DNA of 64,000 bases from Maricaulis maris (lineage in GTDB: Bacteria > Pseudomonadota > Alphaproteobacteria > Caulobacterales > Maricaulaceae), in NCBI RefSeq assembly GCF_036322705.1, contig NZ_AP027270.1, positions 1,861,501 through 1,925,500 on the forward strand, in the 5' to 3' direction. Numbering within the stretch: position 1 is the first letter of the stretch; each line of letters starts with the position of its first letter. The position numbers and the translations under genes are program-made. Shown here one piece after another: positions 33,292 through 42,442 of the stretch. A model generated the notes under the pieces. It made no database searches, was not told the origin of the DNA, and saw only the letters and a list, made by a program, of their open reading frames with translations.

Positions 33292-33505
33292 ACCGGAGCC
33301 GTCTGTGAAGACGGAGCGCGGTAAATACATAACCGCTGAGGGGGATGCAACGGCCCAGTGCGGTTCGTCTGAGCTGGTTGAGCAGATTTTGCAGTTGCCG
33401 CCCTGTGATCACGGCAAAACAGGGGACCACTGCAGGTCGTTGTGAAACTCTGTCTTTGCCGCGTTGCACGGGGCAGAAGAGTTGGCTATAAGCCGCGCCT
33501 CGGTT

Positions 33506-33582
33506 CGGAGTATAGCTCAGCCTGGTAGAGCACCGTCTTCGGGAGGCGGGGGTCGCAAGTTCGAATCTTGCTACTCCGACCA
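33506..33582 (+). tRNA. tRNA-Pro (anticodon CGG)
   Basis: The gene begins CGGAGTATAGCTCAGCCTGG and ends CTACTCCG, discriminator A and CCA. The anticodon stem CCGTC/GGCGG closes the loop TTCGGGA, giving anticodon CGG. The T arm has AGTTCGAATCT. It lies 214 bases downstream of the divergent tRNA-Gln. Confidence 0.93.
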
Positions 33583-33802
33583 TTACTTTCCCGCCTCGTT
33601 CATACAGCCTGTTTCAGATACAGCCACAGCCCTCCGGGCGGGTGGCGGCGTGTGTCGGCGTGCCGTGTCGCGCCGCAGGCGGGACCGCGCGACTGCGCTT
33701 CCCTCGACCCATTCGCATTCCAAGCCTACATACTGTGCTGAACCGGACTGCATCTTGCAGGATCGGGCACATGTCTGGGTGAAGCGGGGCGAAAGGGCTC
33801 TT

Positions 33803-35590
33803 ATGAAACAGTTCTGGATTACATTCTTCGGATCGATCGTCGGCGTGGTGGTCGGGTCCGTGGTCACCGTCCTGCTTGGCGTCTTCCTGATAGGCGCCCT
33901 GATTGGTTCGGTCGTTGAAGGCGCGCGGACCGAGAACGCCCTGCCCCAGACGGCAATGGTCCTTGAACTGGATCTGCGCGAAGCCCGCCTCGACAGTCCG
34001 GCGCGCTCGCCCTTCGGCTTCGCCTCGCCGCTGTCCGTCGTCGATGTCGTTCGCACCCTCGAGCGGGCCGAAACGGACAGCCGCGTCGCCGGCCTGTTCA
34101 TCCGGGCCAACGAGTTCGGCATGTCGCCCGGTGTCGCGGAAGAACTGCGCGGCGCGATCGAGGATTTCCGTGCCGCCGGCAAGTTCGTGGTCACCCACGC
34201 CCAGGGCTTTGAAGGCACCAGCGTGACCGGGTATTTCGCGGTCTCGGGCTCGGACCAGATCTGGCTCCAGGACACGGCCAACTTCACCCCGGCCGGAATG
34301 GCCTCCGAAACCACCTTCCTCGGCGGCCTGTTCGAGCATTTCGGCGCGGTCCCGCAATTCGAGCAGTTCCACGAATACAAGAACGCCGCCAACACCTACA
34401 CCCAGACCGACTTCACCGACGCTCACCGTGAAGCGACCGAATCCTATCTCGGCTCGATCTACGACACCGCGGTGCGTCACATCGCGACCGATCGCGGCCT
34501 CGAGGAAAGCGCCGTGCGCGCGGTCTTCGAATCGGCCCCGCATACCGCCGAGAGCGCCACCGAGCTCGGCCTGATCGACAATCTCGGCCATGTCATTGAA
34601 GCGCGCGAAGCCACCCTCGCCCGCGTCGGCGGCTCCGGCAGCTTTGTCGACATCGCCCAGTACAACCAGCAGGCCACTCCGGCCTGGAGCAATGGTCCGA
34701 TCATCGCCCTGATCGAAGGCCAGGGCGCCATCGTCACCGGCAATCCGGGCGTCAGCCCGTTCGGCGGTGAAGAGACCATCGGCGGCGACTTCATGTCGGA
34801 AGCCATTCTCGATGCGGCCAACAATGATTCGGTGCGCGCCATCGTGATCCGGGTTGATTCGCCCGGCGGCTCGGCGATCGCCTCCGACCAGGTCTGGCAC
34901 GCCATCACCCGGGCCCGCGAGGCCGGCAAGCCGGTCATCGTCTCGATGGCATCGCTGGCCGCTTCGGGCGGTTACTACATTGCCGCCCCGGCTGATTATG
35001 TGCTGGCCCACGAGACCACGCTGACCGGCTCGATTGGCGTGCTCGGCGGCAAGGTCGTGCTCGAAGGCACGTTCGACATGGTCGGCCTGAATGCCGAGAC
35101 CATCTCGGTCGGCGGCGAGTACGCGACCGCCTTCTCGGCCCAGCAGGAATGGACCGACAGCCAGCGCGCCGCCTATCGCGCCCAGATGGCCGACACCTAT
35201 GCCGACTTCACGCAGCGGGTCGCCGACGGGCGCGGCCTGCCCCTGGAGCGGGTTCTGGAAATCGCCCGCGGCCGGGTCTGGACCGGCGCCCAGGCGCTGG
35301 ACCTGGGCCTGGTGGACGAAATCGGTGGCTTCCGCGACGCGGTCGAGGCTGCCCGCCAGCTGGCCGGTATTGATCCCGACCAGGCGATCCGCCTGCGCCG
35401 CTTCCCGGCTGAGTCGACGCCCCTGGAGGCTTTCCAGCGGATGTTCGGTGTCTCTGCCGACACCGCCGAGACCGCCGCCCGGCTCAACGCGCTGATGGAG
35501 CTGCCGGAAGTCCGCGCCGCTCTCGAGGCCCGTCAGGAAATGGGCCAGACCGGTGTCCAGCTGCGCACCCGCACCGCGGTGCCCAACTAG
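33803..35590 (+). CDS. sppA: Signal peptide peptidase SppA, long (67 kDa) form
   Basis: Membrane-bound serine protease that degrades cleaved signal peptides. The 595-residue product has one N-terminal membrane helix (about 7-36) and two ClpP-like halves. The catalytic dyad is readable as Lys193 in the N-terminal half (FHEYKNAANTY) and Ser388 in ASGGYYIAAPADYV, matching the Lys/Ser arrangement of E. coli SppA. The ATG at 33803 follows GAAAGGG and directly starts the membrane helix. A strong terminator follows at 35611. Confidence 0.93.
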   Translation: MKQFWITFFGSIVGVVVGSVVTVLLGVFLIGALIGSVVEGARTENALPQTAMVLELDLREARLDSPARSPFGFASPLSVVDVVRTLERAETDSRVAGLFIRANEFGMSPGVAEELRGAIEDFRAAGKFVVTHAQGFEGTSVTGYFAVSGSDQIWLQDTANFTPAGMASETTFLGGLFEHFGAVPQFEQFHEYKNAANTYTQTDFTDAHREATESYLGSIYDTAVRHIATDRGLEESAVRAVFESAPHTAESATELGLIDNLGHVIEAREATLARVGGSGSFVDIAQYNQQATPAWSNGPIIALIEGQGAIVTGNPGVSPFGGEETIGGDFMSEAILDAANNDSVRAIVIRVDSPGGSAIASDQVWHAITRAREAGKPVIVSMASLAASGGYYIAAPADYVLAHETTLTGSIGVLGGKVVLEGTFDMVGLNAETISVGGEYATAFSAQQEWTDSQRAAYRAQMADTYADFTQRVADGRGLPLERVLEIARGRVWTGAQALDLGLVDEIGGFRDAVEAARQLAGIDPDQAIRLRRFPAESTPLEAFQRMFGVSADTAETAARLNALMELPEVRAALEARQEMGQTGVQLRTRTAVPN

Positions 35591-35610
35591 GCCCGCCGAA
35601 CCCCGACAAC

Positions 35611-35644
35611 AAAAGGGCCCGCGCTTGCGGGCCCTTTTTTTTTT
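35611..35644 (+). terminator. Rho-independent terminator of sppA
   Basis: AAAAGGGCCCGC and GCGGGCCCTTTT flank the loop GCTT and are followed by a run of ten T in total. It lies 21 bases after the sppA stop. Confidence 0.93.
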
Positions 35645-35674
35645 GTGCGTCGTACCCGCGGGCGGTCACCGGCC

Positions 35675-36889
35675 TCAGGACGTCATGACCCCGACAATGA
35701 ACAGGCCGAGCAGCGCGAAACTGAGGAAGATCGCATAGACGAAATCCAGCAACATCACCCGCAGCAGGGATGAGAAACGTCCGTGCGAATAGACCGTGCG
35801 ATGGAGCCTGTAGAGATACCAGTTCGACCACAAAAGCCCGAACAGGACCGCATAGCCTGTCGCCGCCGGAACCACATAGGCGATCAGCGACAGACCGGTG
35901 ATCAGCAGCAGCATGAAGGCGTGGAAATGCAGCGACACGACGAGGTGGTCGTAGAAAAAATAGCCGCGCTTGTAGAAATGCGTCACCGCCAGCATCAGCG
36001 CATAGAGCGGCAACATGAAGAACATCATGGTCGGCGCCCAGCGCTGCATCGAGGCCGCCAGCGTCGCCCCGCCACTGTCAATGATCCGGTCGATGCGCTC
36101 CGACATCTCCTGACGGACCTCGAGCGGCAATTCGCTCAGCCCGGTTACCGTGACATTGAGGTCCTCATCGACCCCGCCGTCCAGTCCCGGTTCCGGATCC
36201 TCGCCATAGACCTCGGGAAGCAGGATTTGCCGGAACTCCTGCTTCATCGAGTCACGATCTTCGCGGCGCTGCTGCGCACGTTGTTCCGGCGTCATTGTCG
36301 ACTGGCTGAGCACCTGCGCGACGCCCGCCTGCGCGGTCCGGGCCAGCGCCTCCCGCTCGCTCTCCGGTATCCCCGCCTCGGCGAGGCGTTCATCGAGCGT
36401 TTCCAGATTGGCCGCCGCGACCGGCGCTTCCGGCGTCGGCACGGTGCCGCTGACCTCGTCGCCACCAAATCCGTCGAAGGCGAAAATCAGCAGGAAGAAA
36501 ACAACGCTGACCGTCAGGTAGAGCCGGAACGGCATGACATAGCGGGCGCGAACGCCGCTGAGGTAATTCTGGGTGATATGGCCGGGCCGCAGCATCAGCG
36601 GCGGGATGGTCCGCCACAGTCGACCCTCGAGACCGAACAGGCCGTCGAGAATGTCGACGAGCAGGTCCCAGATCGGCCGGTGGAAGGTATCGGCGGTCTG
36701 GCCACAGCTGTGACAGACCAGGCCCGAGAGCTCGGTCGAGCAGTTCGAGCACTGGTCCGGTGGGTTCGGCGCTTCAAAGGCCGAAAAACGGTCGCGCTTG
36801 GCCCGCTTGGACGCATTGATCGAATCGCCCAGCTCACCGCTGGCACTACCCGCAATTATCGCGTCGCTGATGGGATCACTTCCGGTCAT
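35675..36889 (-). CDS. DUF3667 family membrane protein
   Basis: Product of about 404 residues. The N-terminus has a small zinc-ribbon-like motif (CSNC...CHSCGQ), followed by DTFHRPIWDLLVDILDGLFG and RLWRTIPPLMLRPGHITQNYLSGVRARYVMPFRLY, which are the DUF3667 hallmarks. Four to five membrane helices follow, separated by a large hydrophilic insert rich in Gln/Arg/Glu (about 165-275). Function unknown. The start at 36889 follows an AGGG site; an upstream ATG at 36922 is possible. It converges with sppA. Confidence 0.8.
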   Translation of the reverse strand: MTGSDPISDAIIAGSASGELGDSINASKRAKRDRFSAFEAPNPPDQCSNCSTELSGLVCHSCGQTADTFHRPIWDLLVDILDGLFGLEGRLWRTIPPLMLRPGHITQNYLSGVRARYVMPFRLYLTVSVVFFLLIFAFDGFGGDEVSGTVPTPEAPVAAANLETLDERLAEAGIPESEREALARTAQAGVAQVLSQSTMTPEQRAQQRREDRDSMKQEFRQILLPEVYGEDPEPGLDGGVDEDLNVTVTGLSELPLEVRQEMSERIDRIIDSGGATLAASMQRWAPTMMFFMLPLYALMLAVTHFYKRGYFFYDHLVVSLHFHAFMLLLITGLSLIAYVVPAATGYAVLFGLLWSNWYLYRLHRTVYSHGRFSSLLRVMLLDFVYAIFLSFALLGLFIVGVMTS

Positions 36890-36963
36890 GAAAAAGCCCT
36901 GCCCCTGGCCATGTGAGAACACAGGCTAGGTCGGCAGGGCCTCCTCTGACAAGCTTGCGACGG

Positions 36964-38598
36964 TTACTCGTCCGTCGCAGCCGTCTCTTCCAGATCCGAG
37001 AAGCACAGATAGCGTGTGCGGTGGATGTTGGTGAGATTGTCTTCCCAGCCGGTGACCCGCGGGTTCACCAGGCTCTTGTTGACGTAGAAGACGATCGGGA
37101 TGATCGGCATGTCGTCGATCATCATCTGTTCGGCACGGGCCATCATTTCACCGCGCAGTTCCAGGTTCAGCTCGCGATTGGCCTCGGTGACCAGGCTGTC
37201 GAACGCCGGATTGTTGTAGCGGGCATAATTCATCGGCACCGAGCGGTATTCGCCGAGGAAGAGGAAGTTGTAGGGATCGTTATAGTCCGCGATCCAGCCG
37301 CCATCGGCGACCTGGAAGTCGGAGGCGCGCAGATTGTCGTAGTGGATCTGGGTGTCGTTGACGATCAGCTCCGGCTCGACCCAGTCGGCAATTGCCGACC
37401 AGTCATTCTGGACCACCGGCGCGATCCGCGGATTATCGCCGGTCGCGCGATAGGTGTATTCGAAGCGGAACGGGTTGTCGGGACCATAGCCGGCCCCTTC
37501 GAGCAGGGCGCGCGCCATTTCACGGCGCTGTTCGACCGGCGTGTCGGCCCAGCTCGATTCGACGCCACCGGGATAGTTCGCCACACCCGGCGGGATCATG
37601 GCGTAGGCCGGAACCTGACCGGCGCGCAGGATCTCGTTGGCGATGAAGTCGCGGTCGATCGCCATGCCGAGCGCGTTGCGCACATCGGGATTGTCGAACT
37701 GTTCCAGCGTCGTGTTCACGGAAAAATAGATCGTGCCCATGAAGGGGTGGACGCGGACATAGTCGGGGATTTCACGGCGCAGGAATTCCATCTGCTGGCC
37801 GGGGAATTCCATGTTCAGGTCAAGCTCGCCATTGCGAACCCGGCGACCGGCCGCCGAATTGTCCACCGTCGGATAGAAATAGACATCGTCGATGCAGACA
37901 TTGGCGTTGTCGTAGAAGTTCTCGTTGCGCTGCAGGTGGACGTAATTATTGGTCCGCCAGTCTTCCAGCGTATAGGCGCCGTTGGACACCATATTGCCCG
38001 GGCGCACCCACTCATCGCCATAAACCTCGACCACGTGCTGCGGCAGCGGGAAGGTCGTGTAGTGGGTCAAAAGGCCCGGCAGGTAGGGCGCCGGATTGAC
38101 CAGCTGGACTTCCAGCGTGCGGTCATCAATGGCGCGGACACCGATTGCGGACGGATCGGCCGCACCGGTCGAGGCTTCTTCCATACCCGCGATCGGATAC
38201 AGCAGGGAGACGTATTGCGCGCCCGTCGTCGGGGTCGCGATGCGCTGCCAGGCAAAGACGAAATCGCCAGCCGTCACCGGCACGCCATCCGACCAGACAG
38301 CCTCGCGCAGGGTGAAGGTCCAGGTCAGGCCGTCCTCGGACACTTCCCAGCTCTCGGCCATGCCCGGGATCGGCGCGCCATCCGGATCATCCGTGAACAG
38401 ACCCAGGAACATGTCGCCGATAATGTTGTTTTCCCAGGTGCCGGACGCCTTGTGCGGATCAAGCGAAAGCGGCTCCGCATTATTGCCCCGATGCAGCACG
38501 ACAGCTGACGAGTCCGTACTGTTATTGCCGCCGCAGCTGGCCAGAGCCAGCGCCGAGGCTGTCACAAGGATGGTCTTCAAGATGTTTGCGCGGATCAC
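36964..38598 (-). CDS. Peptide ABC transporter substrate-binding lipoprotein (OppA-like)
   Basis: Periplasmic solute-binding protein of family 5 that delivers oligopeptides to an ABC permease. The 544-residue product has a lipoprotein signal (LALASC) and the family features GNNAEPLSLDPHKASG near the start and TWTFTLREAVWSDGVPVTAGDF. The GTG at 38598 was chosen because GGAGGGGAG lies nine bases upstream and it yields a clean lipoprotein signal; an ATG at 38628 would add ten residues in front. Its permease genes are at 40225-42062, with two opposite-strand genes in between. The upstream region holds two tandem 10-bp palindromes. Confidence 0.9.
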   Translation of the reverse strand: MIRANILKTILVTASALALASCGGNNSTDSSAVVLHRGNNAEPLSLDPHKASGTWENNIIGDMFLGLFTDDPDGAPIPGMAESWEVSEDGLTWTFTLREAVWSDGVPVTAGDFVFAWQRIATPTTGAQYVSLLYPIAGMEEASTGAADPSAIGVRAIDDRTLEVQLVNPAPYLPGLLTHYTTFPLPQHVVEVYGDEWVRPGNMVSNGAYTLEDWRTNNYVHLQRNENFYDNANVCIDDVYFYPTVDNSAAGRRVRNGELDLNMEFPGQQMEFLRREIPDYVRVHPFMGTIYFSVNTTLEQFDNPDVRNALGMAIDRDFIANEILRAGQVPAYAMIPPGVANYPGGVESSWADTPVEQRREMARALLEGAGYGPDNPFRFEYTYRATGDNPRIAPVVQNDWSAIADWVEPELIVNDTQIHYDNLRASDFQVADGGWIADYNDPYNFLFLGEYRSVPMNYARYNNPAFDSLVTEANRELNLELRGEMMARAEQMMIDDMPIIPIVFYVNKSLVNPRVTGWEDNLTNIHRTRYLCFSDLEETAATDE

Positions 38599-38662
38599 GA
38601 TTTCGGTCTCCCCTCCGAAGCAGCACATTAAGTCACTGGGCGATGTTCTAGCCCAACATGAT

Positions 38663-38690
38663 CGACCGGTCGACAGTCACCGACCGGTCG
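38663..38690. promoter_or_regulatory. Tandem CGACCGGTCG palindromes, candidate TetR-type operator
   Basis: The 10-bp palindrome CGACCGGTCG occurs twice (38663-38672 and 38681-38690), 18 bases apart centre to centre, in the divergent region between the oppA-like gene and an exported-protein gene. The GACCGGTC core and near two-turn spacing resemble operators of TetR-family repressors. No tetR gene is in the window. Confidence 0.55.
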
Positions 38691-38729
38691 CGCATAGTCG
38701 GGGCTGAAGCCAGAATTACACGAGTGACC

Positions 38730-39332
38730 ATGAACGCGCGATTACTGATTCTTTTACCGGCGACCCTGATGGCCGCCCCTGCCGCCGCGCAGGCCGGTTC
38801 ATCGCCGCTGGACCCGCTTTTCACCTGCCGGGACATCGTCGACGACGTCGCCCGGCTGAGCTGTCTGGACGCGGCCGTCGACGTGCTGCGCGGGGAAACC
38901 GAGAGCGGTGAGGTTGTCGCCGTCGACCGCGAGCAGATCGAGGCCGCCGAAGAGGCGACCTATGGCCTCTCCATCCCGCAATTGCGCCTGCCGGGCCTGT
39001 CCCTGCCGGGCGGCGGCGAGGATGCGGAGCTGGCCGAGCTCGAATCGGCCACAGCCTCCCCGGCACGCGTTGTGGTCCGCGACAGCAATGGCCAGATCGA
39101 GAGCATTGAAGGCCTGGTCGTCGTCGACATCTCGGAAAACCGCTCCGGCGAAAAGGTCATCCGCCTGGCCAATGGCCAGGTTTGGCGCCAGACCGATGAT
39201 ACCTATGTCCAGCTGTCGCGCCGCCGCGCCGACAACGAGTATACGGTCACCATCTCCAACGGGGCCCTGGGCTCCCATTTCATGCGCCTGGACAATGGCG
39301 GTCGCCGTTTCCGGGTCGAACGTGTCGAGTAA
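38730..39332 (+). CDS. Exported protein of unknown function, paralogue 1
   Basis: Product of 200 residues with a signal peptide (about 1-21, ending AAAQA). The N-terminal domain has the pattern C-R-D-I then RLSCLDAAVDVLRGE, and the C-terminal domain has RLANGQVWRQTDDTYVQL and ends in RRFRVERVE. Both patterns recur in the next gene, so the two arose by duplication. The CxxI...RLxCxD pattern is also seen in small periplasmic proteins of other proteobacteria. Function not recognised. The ATG at 38730 begins the signal peptide. Confidence 0.72.
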   Translation: MNARLLILLPATLMAAPAAAQAGSSPLDPLFTCRDIVDDVARLSCLDAAVDVLRGETESGEVVAVDREQIEAAEEATYGLSIPQLRLPGLSLPGGGEDAELAELESATASPARVVVRDSNGQIESIEGLVVVDISENRSGEKVIRLANGQVWRQTDDTYVQLSRRRADNEYTVTISNGALGSHFMRLDNGGRRFRVERVE

Positions 39333-39347
39333 CCAATCGAGGGTCTC

Positions 39348-40145
39348 ATGACAGTCTCACGTCACGCGGTCATTGCCGCGCTTCTTCTATCCACTGCCCT
39401 GCCCGCAGGTGTTTTCGCCCAGGCCGGCGATGATGCCGTCGACGGCATCCTGTCCTGTCGCGGCATCGCCGAGACCGCGGCCCGCCTCGCCTGCTTCGAC
39501 TCCGCCGCCGCGCGCCTGGCCGGTGATCGCGACAGCGGCGAGCTGATGACCGTGACCCGCAGCGATGTGGCCGCGGTGGAAGGCGACAGCTTCGGGTTCT
39601 CGATGCCGTCCCTGCCCCGCCTGCGCATGCCGCGGCTGGCCATCGCCGCAGCCGACCGCCAGCACGACGCCCTCGCCGGTGCCAACACGGTCGACATGAC
39701 GGGTGACGCGCCCGCCGTGGTCGCCGATGCGACACCGCCACAGCCGGCTGCCGTACCGACGCCGGGATCGACGCCGACACCGGCTCAGGCCCCTGCACAG
39801 GCCCCTGCACAGGCACAGGCACAGGCTTCCGCCCAGGCCAGTGCAGCGGCAGGCAGCGCCGCCGCCGAAGCGGCGGCCGAGACCTCGGTCGCGATTCTCG
39901 AGCGGACCGATGACGGCGATGTGTTCCGGGTCGAGATGGAGATCGAGCGCACCCGCACGGTCGGCTACGACACCACGATCTTCTACATGACCAATGGCCA
40001 GGTCTGGCGTCAGACCGACAATGGCAGCGTGCGCATCCCGCGCAACGGTCCCAACACCGCCGAGATCCGTCGCGGCGCGATGACCAGCTACCTGCTTCGC
40101 GTCAACGGCCGGGGCCGCGCGATCCGCGTCGAACGCCAGCAATAG
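39348..40145 (+). CDS. Exported protein of unknown function, paralogue 2
   Basis: Product of 265 residues with a signal peptide (about 1-24). It shares with its upstream neighbour the Cys motif (ILSCRGIAETAARLACFD) and the end domain (MTNGQVWRQTDNGSVRI, RVERQQ). The middle holds a Pro/Ala/Gln-rich linker with a run of APAQ and AQAS repeats (about 130-170), absent from paralogue 1. It starts 15 bases after its neighbour. Probably periplasmic. A terminator follows at 40169. Confidence 0.72.
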   Translation: MTVSRHAVIAALLLSTALPAGVFAQAGDDAVDGILSCRGIAETAARLACFDSAAARLAGDRDSGELMTVTRSDVAAVEGDSFGFSMPSLPRLRMPRLAIAAADRQHDALAGANTVDMTGDAPAVVADATPPQPAAVPTPGSTPTPAQAPAQAPAQAQAQASAQASAAAGSAAAEAAAETSVAILERTDDGDVFRVEMEIERTRTVGYDTTIFYMTNGQVWRQTDNGSVRIPRNGPNTAEIRRGAMTSYLLRVNGRGRAIRVERQQ

Positions 40146-40168
40146 GCGCCGCGCCACCTGCAAGGACA

Positions 40169-40205
40169 AAGGGCCGCCGGATCAGCTCCGGCGGCCCTTG
40201 TTGTT
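40169..40205. terminator. Terminator between the exported paralogues and oppC
   Basis: A 12-bp stem AAGGGCCGCCGG / CCGGCGGCCCTT with a seven-base loop, followed on the plus strand by TTGTTGTTCC. It can serve the plus-strand pair and, read from the other side, the converging opp permease genes. Confidence 0.75.
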
Positions 40206-40224
40206 CCTAACGCTGCCCGACCCG

Positions 40225-41130
40225 CTACCGATCCTTCGGATCGATCGCGTCGCGCAGCCCGTCACCGATGAAGTTGAGACAGAACAGGGTGACCATCATC
40301 GTCACCGCCGGGCCGATTAGGGTCCAGGGTGCCGGCTCCATGTCCTGCGCACCAGCCGAAATGAGGCGGCCGAGCGAGGTCAGCGGTTCCTGCACACCCA
40401 GTCCGAGGAAGGACAGGAAGCTCTCGGCGAGGATCACCACCGGGATCATCAGGGTGACATAGACCACGACCGGGCCGAGTACGTTCGGGATGATGTGGCG
40501 CTGGATGATCTTCGGACGCGAAACCCCGGCGGCATGGGCGGCCTCGACGAATTCCATGCCCTTGAGGGCGATCGTCTGACCGCGCACGATCCGGGCCATG
40601 GTCAGCCATTCGACAGCACCAATGGCCACAAAAATGAGGACGATGTTCCGGCCGAAGGTCACCATCAGGATGATGACGAAGAAAATGAAGGGCAGCGAAT
40701 AGAGGATGTCGACGAAGCGCATCATCAGCTGATCGACCTTGCCGCCGATAAAGCCGGCGGTCGCGCCCCAGGTCACCCCGATCACCAGCGACACGAAGGT
40801 CGCCACGATGCCGACCATCAGCGAGACGCCAAGACCGACCAGGATGCGGGCAACCATGTCACGGCCCTGGGCGTCGGTGCCCAGCAGGTGCCAGTGCTCC
40901 AGCGTCGGGGCGATCCACACCCGGTCGCGATAGATGGTGTCGTAGTCATGCACCCAGAGCAGCTGGCCGATCGTGGCCAGGAAGACGAGGATGGCGAGGA
41001 TGATCATCGAGGTCACGGCGGCCCGGTTGCGCATCAGTCGCGCACGGGCATCGTCCCAGAGGGAGCGACCCTGGACGGCCGCCTTTTCAAGCAGCTCGGT
41101 TTTTTCCTGCGGTGTGCTGAGCAGCGTCAT
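40225..41130 (-). CDS. Peptide ABC transporter permease (OppC-like)
   Basis: Product of 301 residues with an N-terminal OppC-type segment, about six membrane helices and the EAA loop GMEFVEAAHAAGVSRPKIIQ that contacts the ATPase. The N-terminal cytoplasmic region (ELLEKAAVQGRSLWDDARARLM) is typical of OppC. It overlaps the oppB-like gene by four bases. No oppD/oppF ATPase genes are present in the window. Confidence 0.92.
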   Translation of the reverse strand: MTLLSTPQEKTELLEKAAVQGRSLWDDARARLMRNRAAVTSMIILAILVFLATIGQLLWVHDYDTIYRDRVWIAPTLEHWHLLGTDAQGRDMVARILVGLGVSLMVGIVATFVSLVIGVTWGATAGFIGGKVDQLMMRFVDILYSLPFIFFVIILMVTFGRNIVLIFVAIGAVEWLTMARIVRGQTIALKGMEFVEAAHAAGVSRPKIIQRHIIPNVLGPVVVYVTLMIPVVILAESFLSFLGLGVQEPLTSLGRLISAGAQDMEPAPWTLIGPAVTMMVTLFCLNFIGDGLRDAIDPKDR

Positions 41131-42062
41131 GACTCGTACTTCACCTTCGGATTGAGAACGCCATAGAGGAGGTCAGCGAGCAGGTTGAGGACGATGATCA
41201 GCGTCGCGTAGACGATGACCACACCCATCACCACCGTATAATCCCGCTGCAGGGCGGCATCGACGAAATGCTTGCCGATACCCGGCAGCTGGAAGACCCG
41301 CTCGATGACCAGCGAGCCGGAGATCACCGCCGCCGAAGCCGGTCCGAGATAGGACACCAGCGGCAGGATGGCCGAACGCAGGGCATGGCGGATGATCACC
41401 GCCGGAGCCGACAGCCCCTTGGCCCGCGCGGTGCGGATATAGTTGGAGCGCACGACCTCGATCATCGAGGCGCGCATCAGGCGGGCAATGATGGCGATCT
41501 GCGGCAGGGCAAGCGTGATCACCGGCAGGATCAGGCGATCCGGCGTCATGCCATAGCGTGGATCGAGCCCCCCGGTCGGCACGAGTCCCAGATAGAGACC
41601 GAAAACCAGCGCCAGAATGGGACCCATCACAAAGGGCGGAATGGAAATGCCGACCATGGCGAAGGTCATGACCGAGAAATCGGTGCCGGTATTCTGCCGC
41701 AGGGCCGCGACCGAGCCGAGCAGGGTCCCGAGCCCGATGGCCAGCAGCATCGAACACAGGCCGATCGTGGCCGAGACCGGGAAGCCTTCCGCGATGATCT
41801 CGGCAACATTCTTGTCGCGCAATTTCAGCGACGGGCCGAGATCCCCCTGGAAGAGGTTCCCCATATAATCGAAATACTGATAAATCAGTGGCTTATCGAG
41901 ACCATAGCTTTCCAGGATGACCTGACGCGTCTCTTCCGGCATCGGTCGTTCGAGATCGAACGGCCCGCCCGGCGCGACGCGCATCATGAAAAAGGCGACC
42001 GTGATGATCACCAGAATGGTCGGGACAGCGACACTGAAGCGTCTAAGTACAAATCCAAGCAT
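41127..42062 (-). CDS. Peptide ABC transporter permease (OppB-like)
   Basis: Product of 311 residues with six membrane helices, the OppB N-terminal pattern FVLRRFSVAVPTILVIITV and the EAA loop EVVRSNYIRTARAKGLSA. It forms the channel with the OppC-like protein. The start at 42062 was preferred because it lies at the beginning of the first helix; an in-frame ATG at 42083 is possible. The ABC unit reads oppB, oppC, then after an opposite-strand insertion of two genes, oppA. Confidence 0.92.
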   Translation of the reverse strand: MLGFVLRRFSVAVPTILVIITVAFFMMRVAPGGPFDLERPMPEETRQVILESYGLDKPLIYQYFDYMGNLFQGDLGPSLKLRDKNVAEIIAEGFPVSATIGLCSMLLAIGLGTLLGSVAALRQNTGTDFSVMTFAMVGISIPPFVMGPILALVFGLYLGLVPTGGLDPRYGMTPDRLILPVITLALPQIAIIARLMRASMIEVVRSNYIRTARAKGLSAPAVIIRHALRSAILPLVSYLGPASAAVISGSLVIERVFQLPGIGKHFVDAALQRDYTVVMGVVIVYATLIIVLNLLADLLYGVLNPKVKYES

Positions 42063-42442
42063 GAATGGTTCGGCCCAGTCCAAGGAGGCCGCAGTTTCTA
42101 TGCGGCACGGCTGATGTCAATGAAGCCCCTGTTGCTGTAATGCAGCATCCTGCACGACCAAGGGGGGTAACGGGGCTGTCCGGGACAGTGTAGGCTTGGG
42201 TGTCGCCTCACTGACAAAAAACTGGATCATCATCAGCGCCAGGATGAGCCAGCCCAGCCGCAAGATGCGCTTGCCTAGAAATCGACCGGCGTTCACATTC
42301 CCCTCCCGTGATCAAGACGACACAGCCGATCACGCAAAAAACGCGCCGCCGGTGATCCGGAGTGAATTGCAAGTGTCCGGCGAACGCCCAGGATACGGCA
42401 ATGCCTGTTATACGGACGGTCGCGACTGAGAAAGGCCAATCC
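42063..42442. other. Divergent promoter region between oppB and the ATP-grasp-like gene
   Basis: 380 bases with no convincing coding sequence. It must carry promoters for both directions. I see no strong palindrome; a short one, TGCAG/CTGCA, occurs near 42140. Confidence 0.35.

Noticed and set aside
32859-33350. A 163-codon minus-strand frame upstream of the Ton operon
   Set aside because: It runs across the tRNA-Gln gene and has Pro/Ser/Arg-rich shadow composition.
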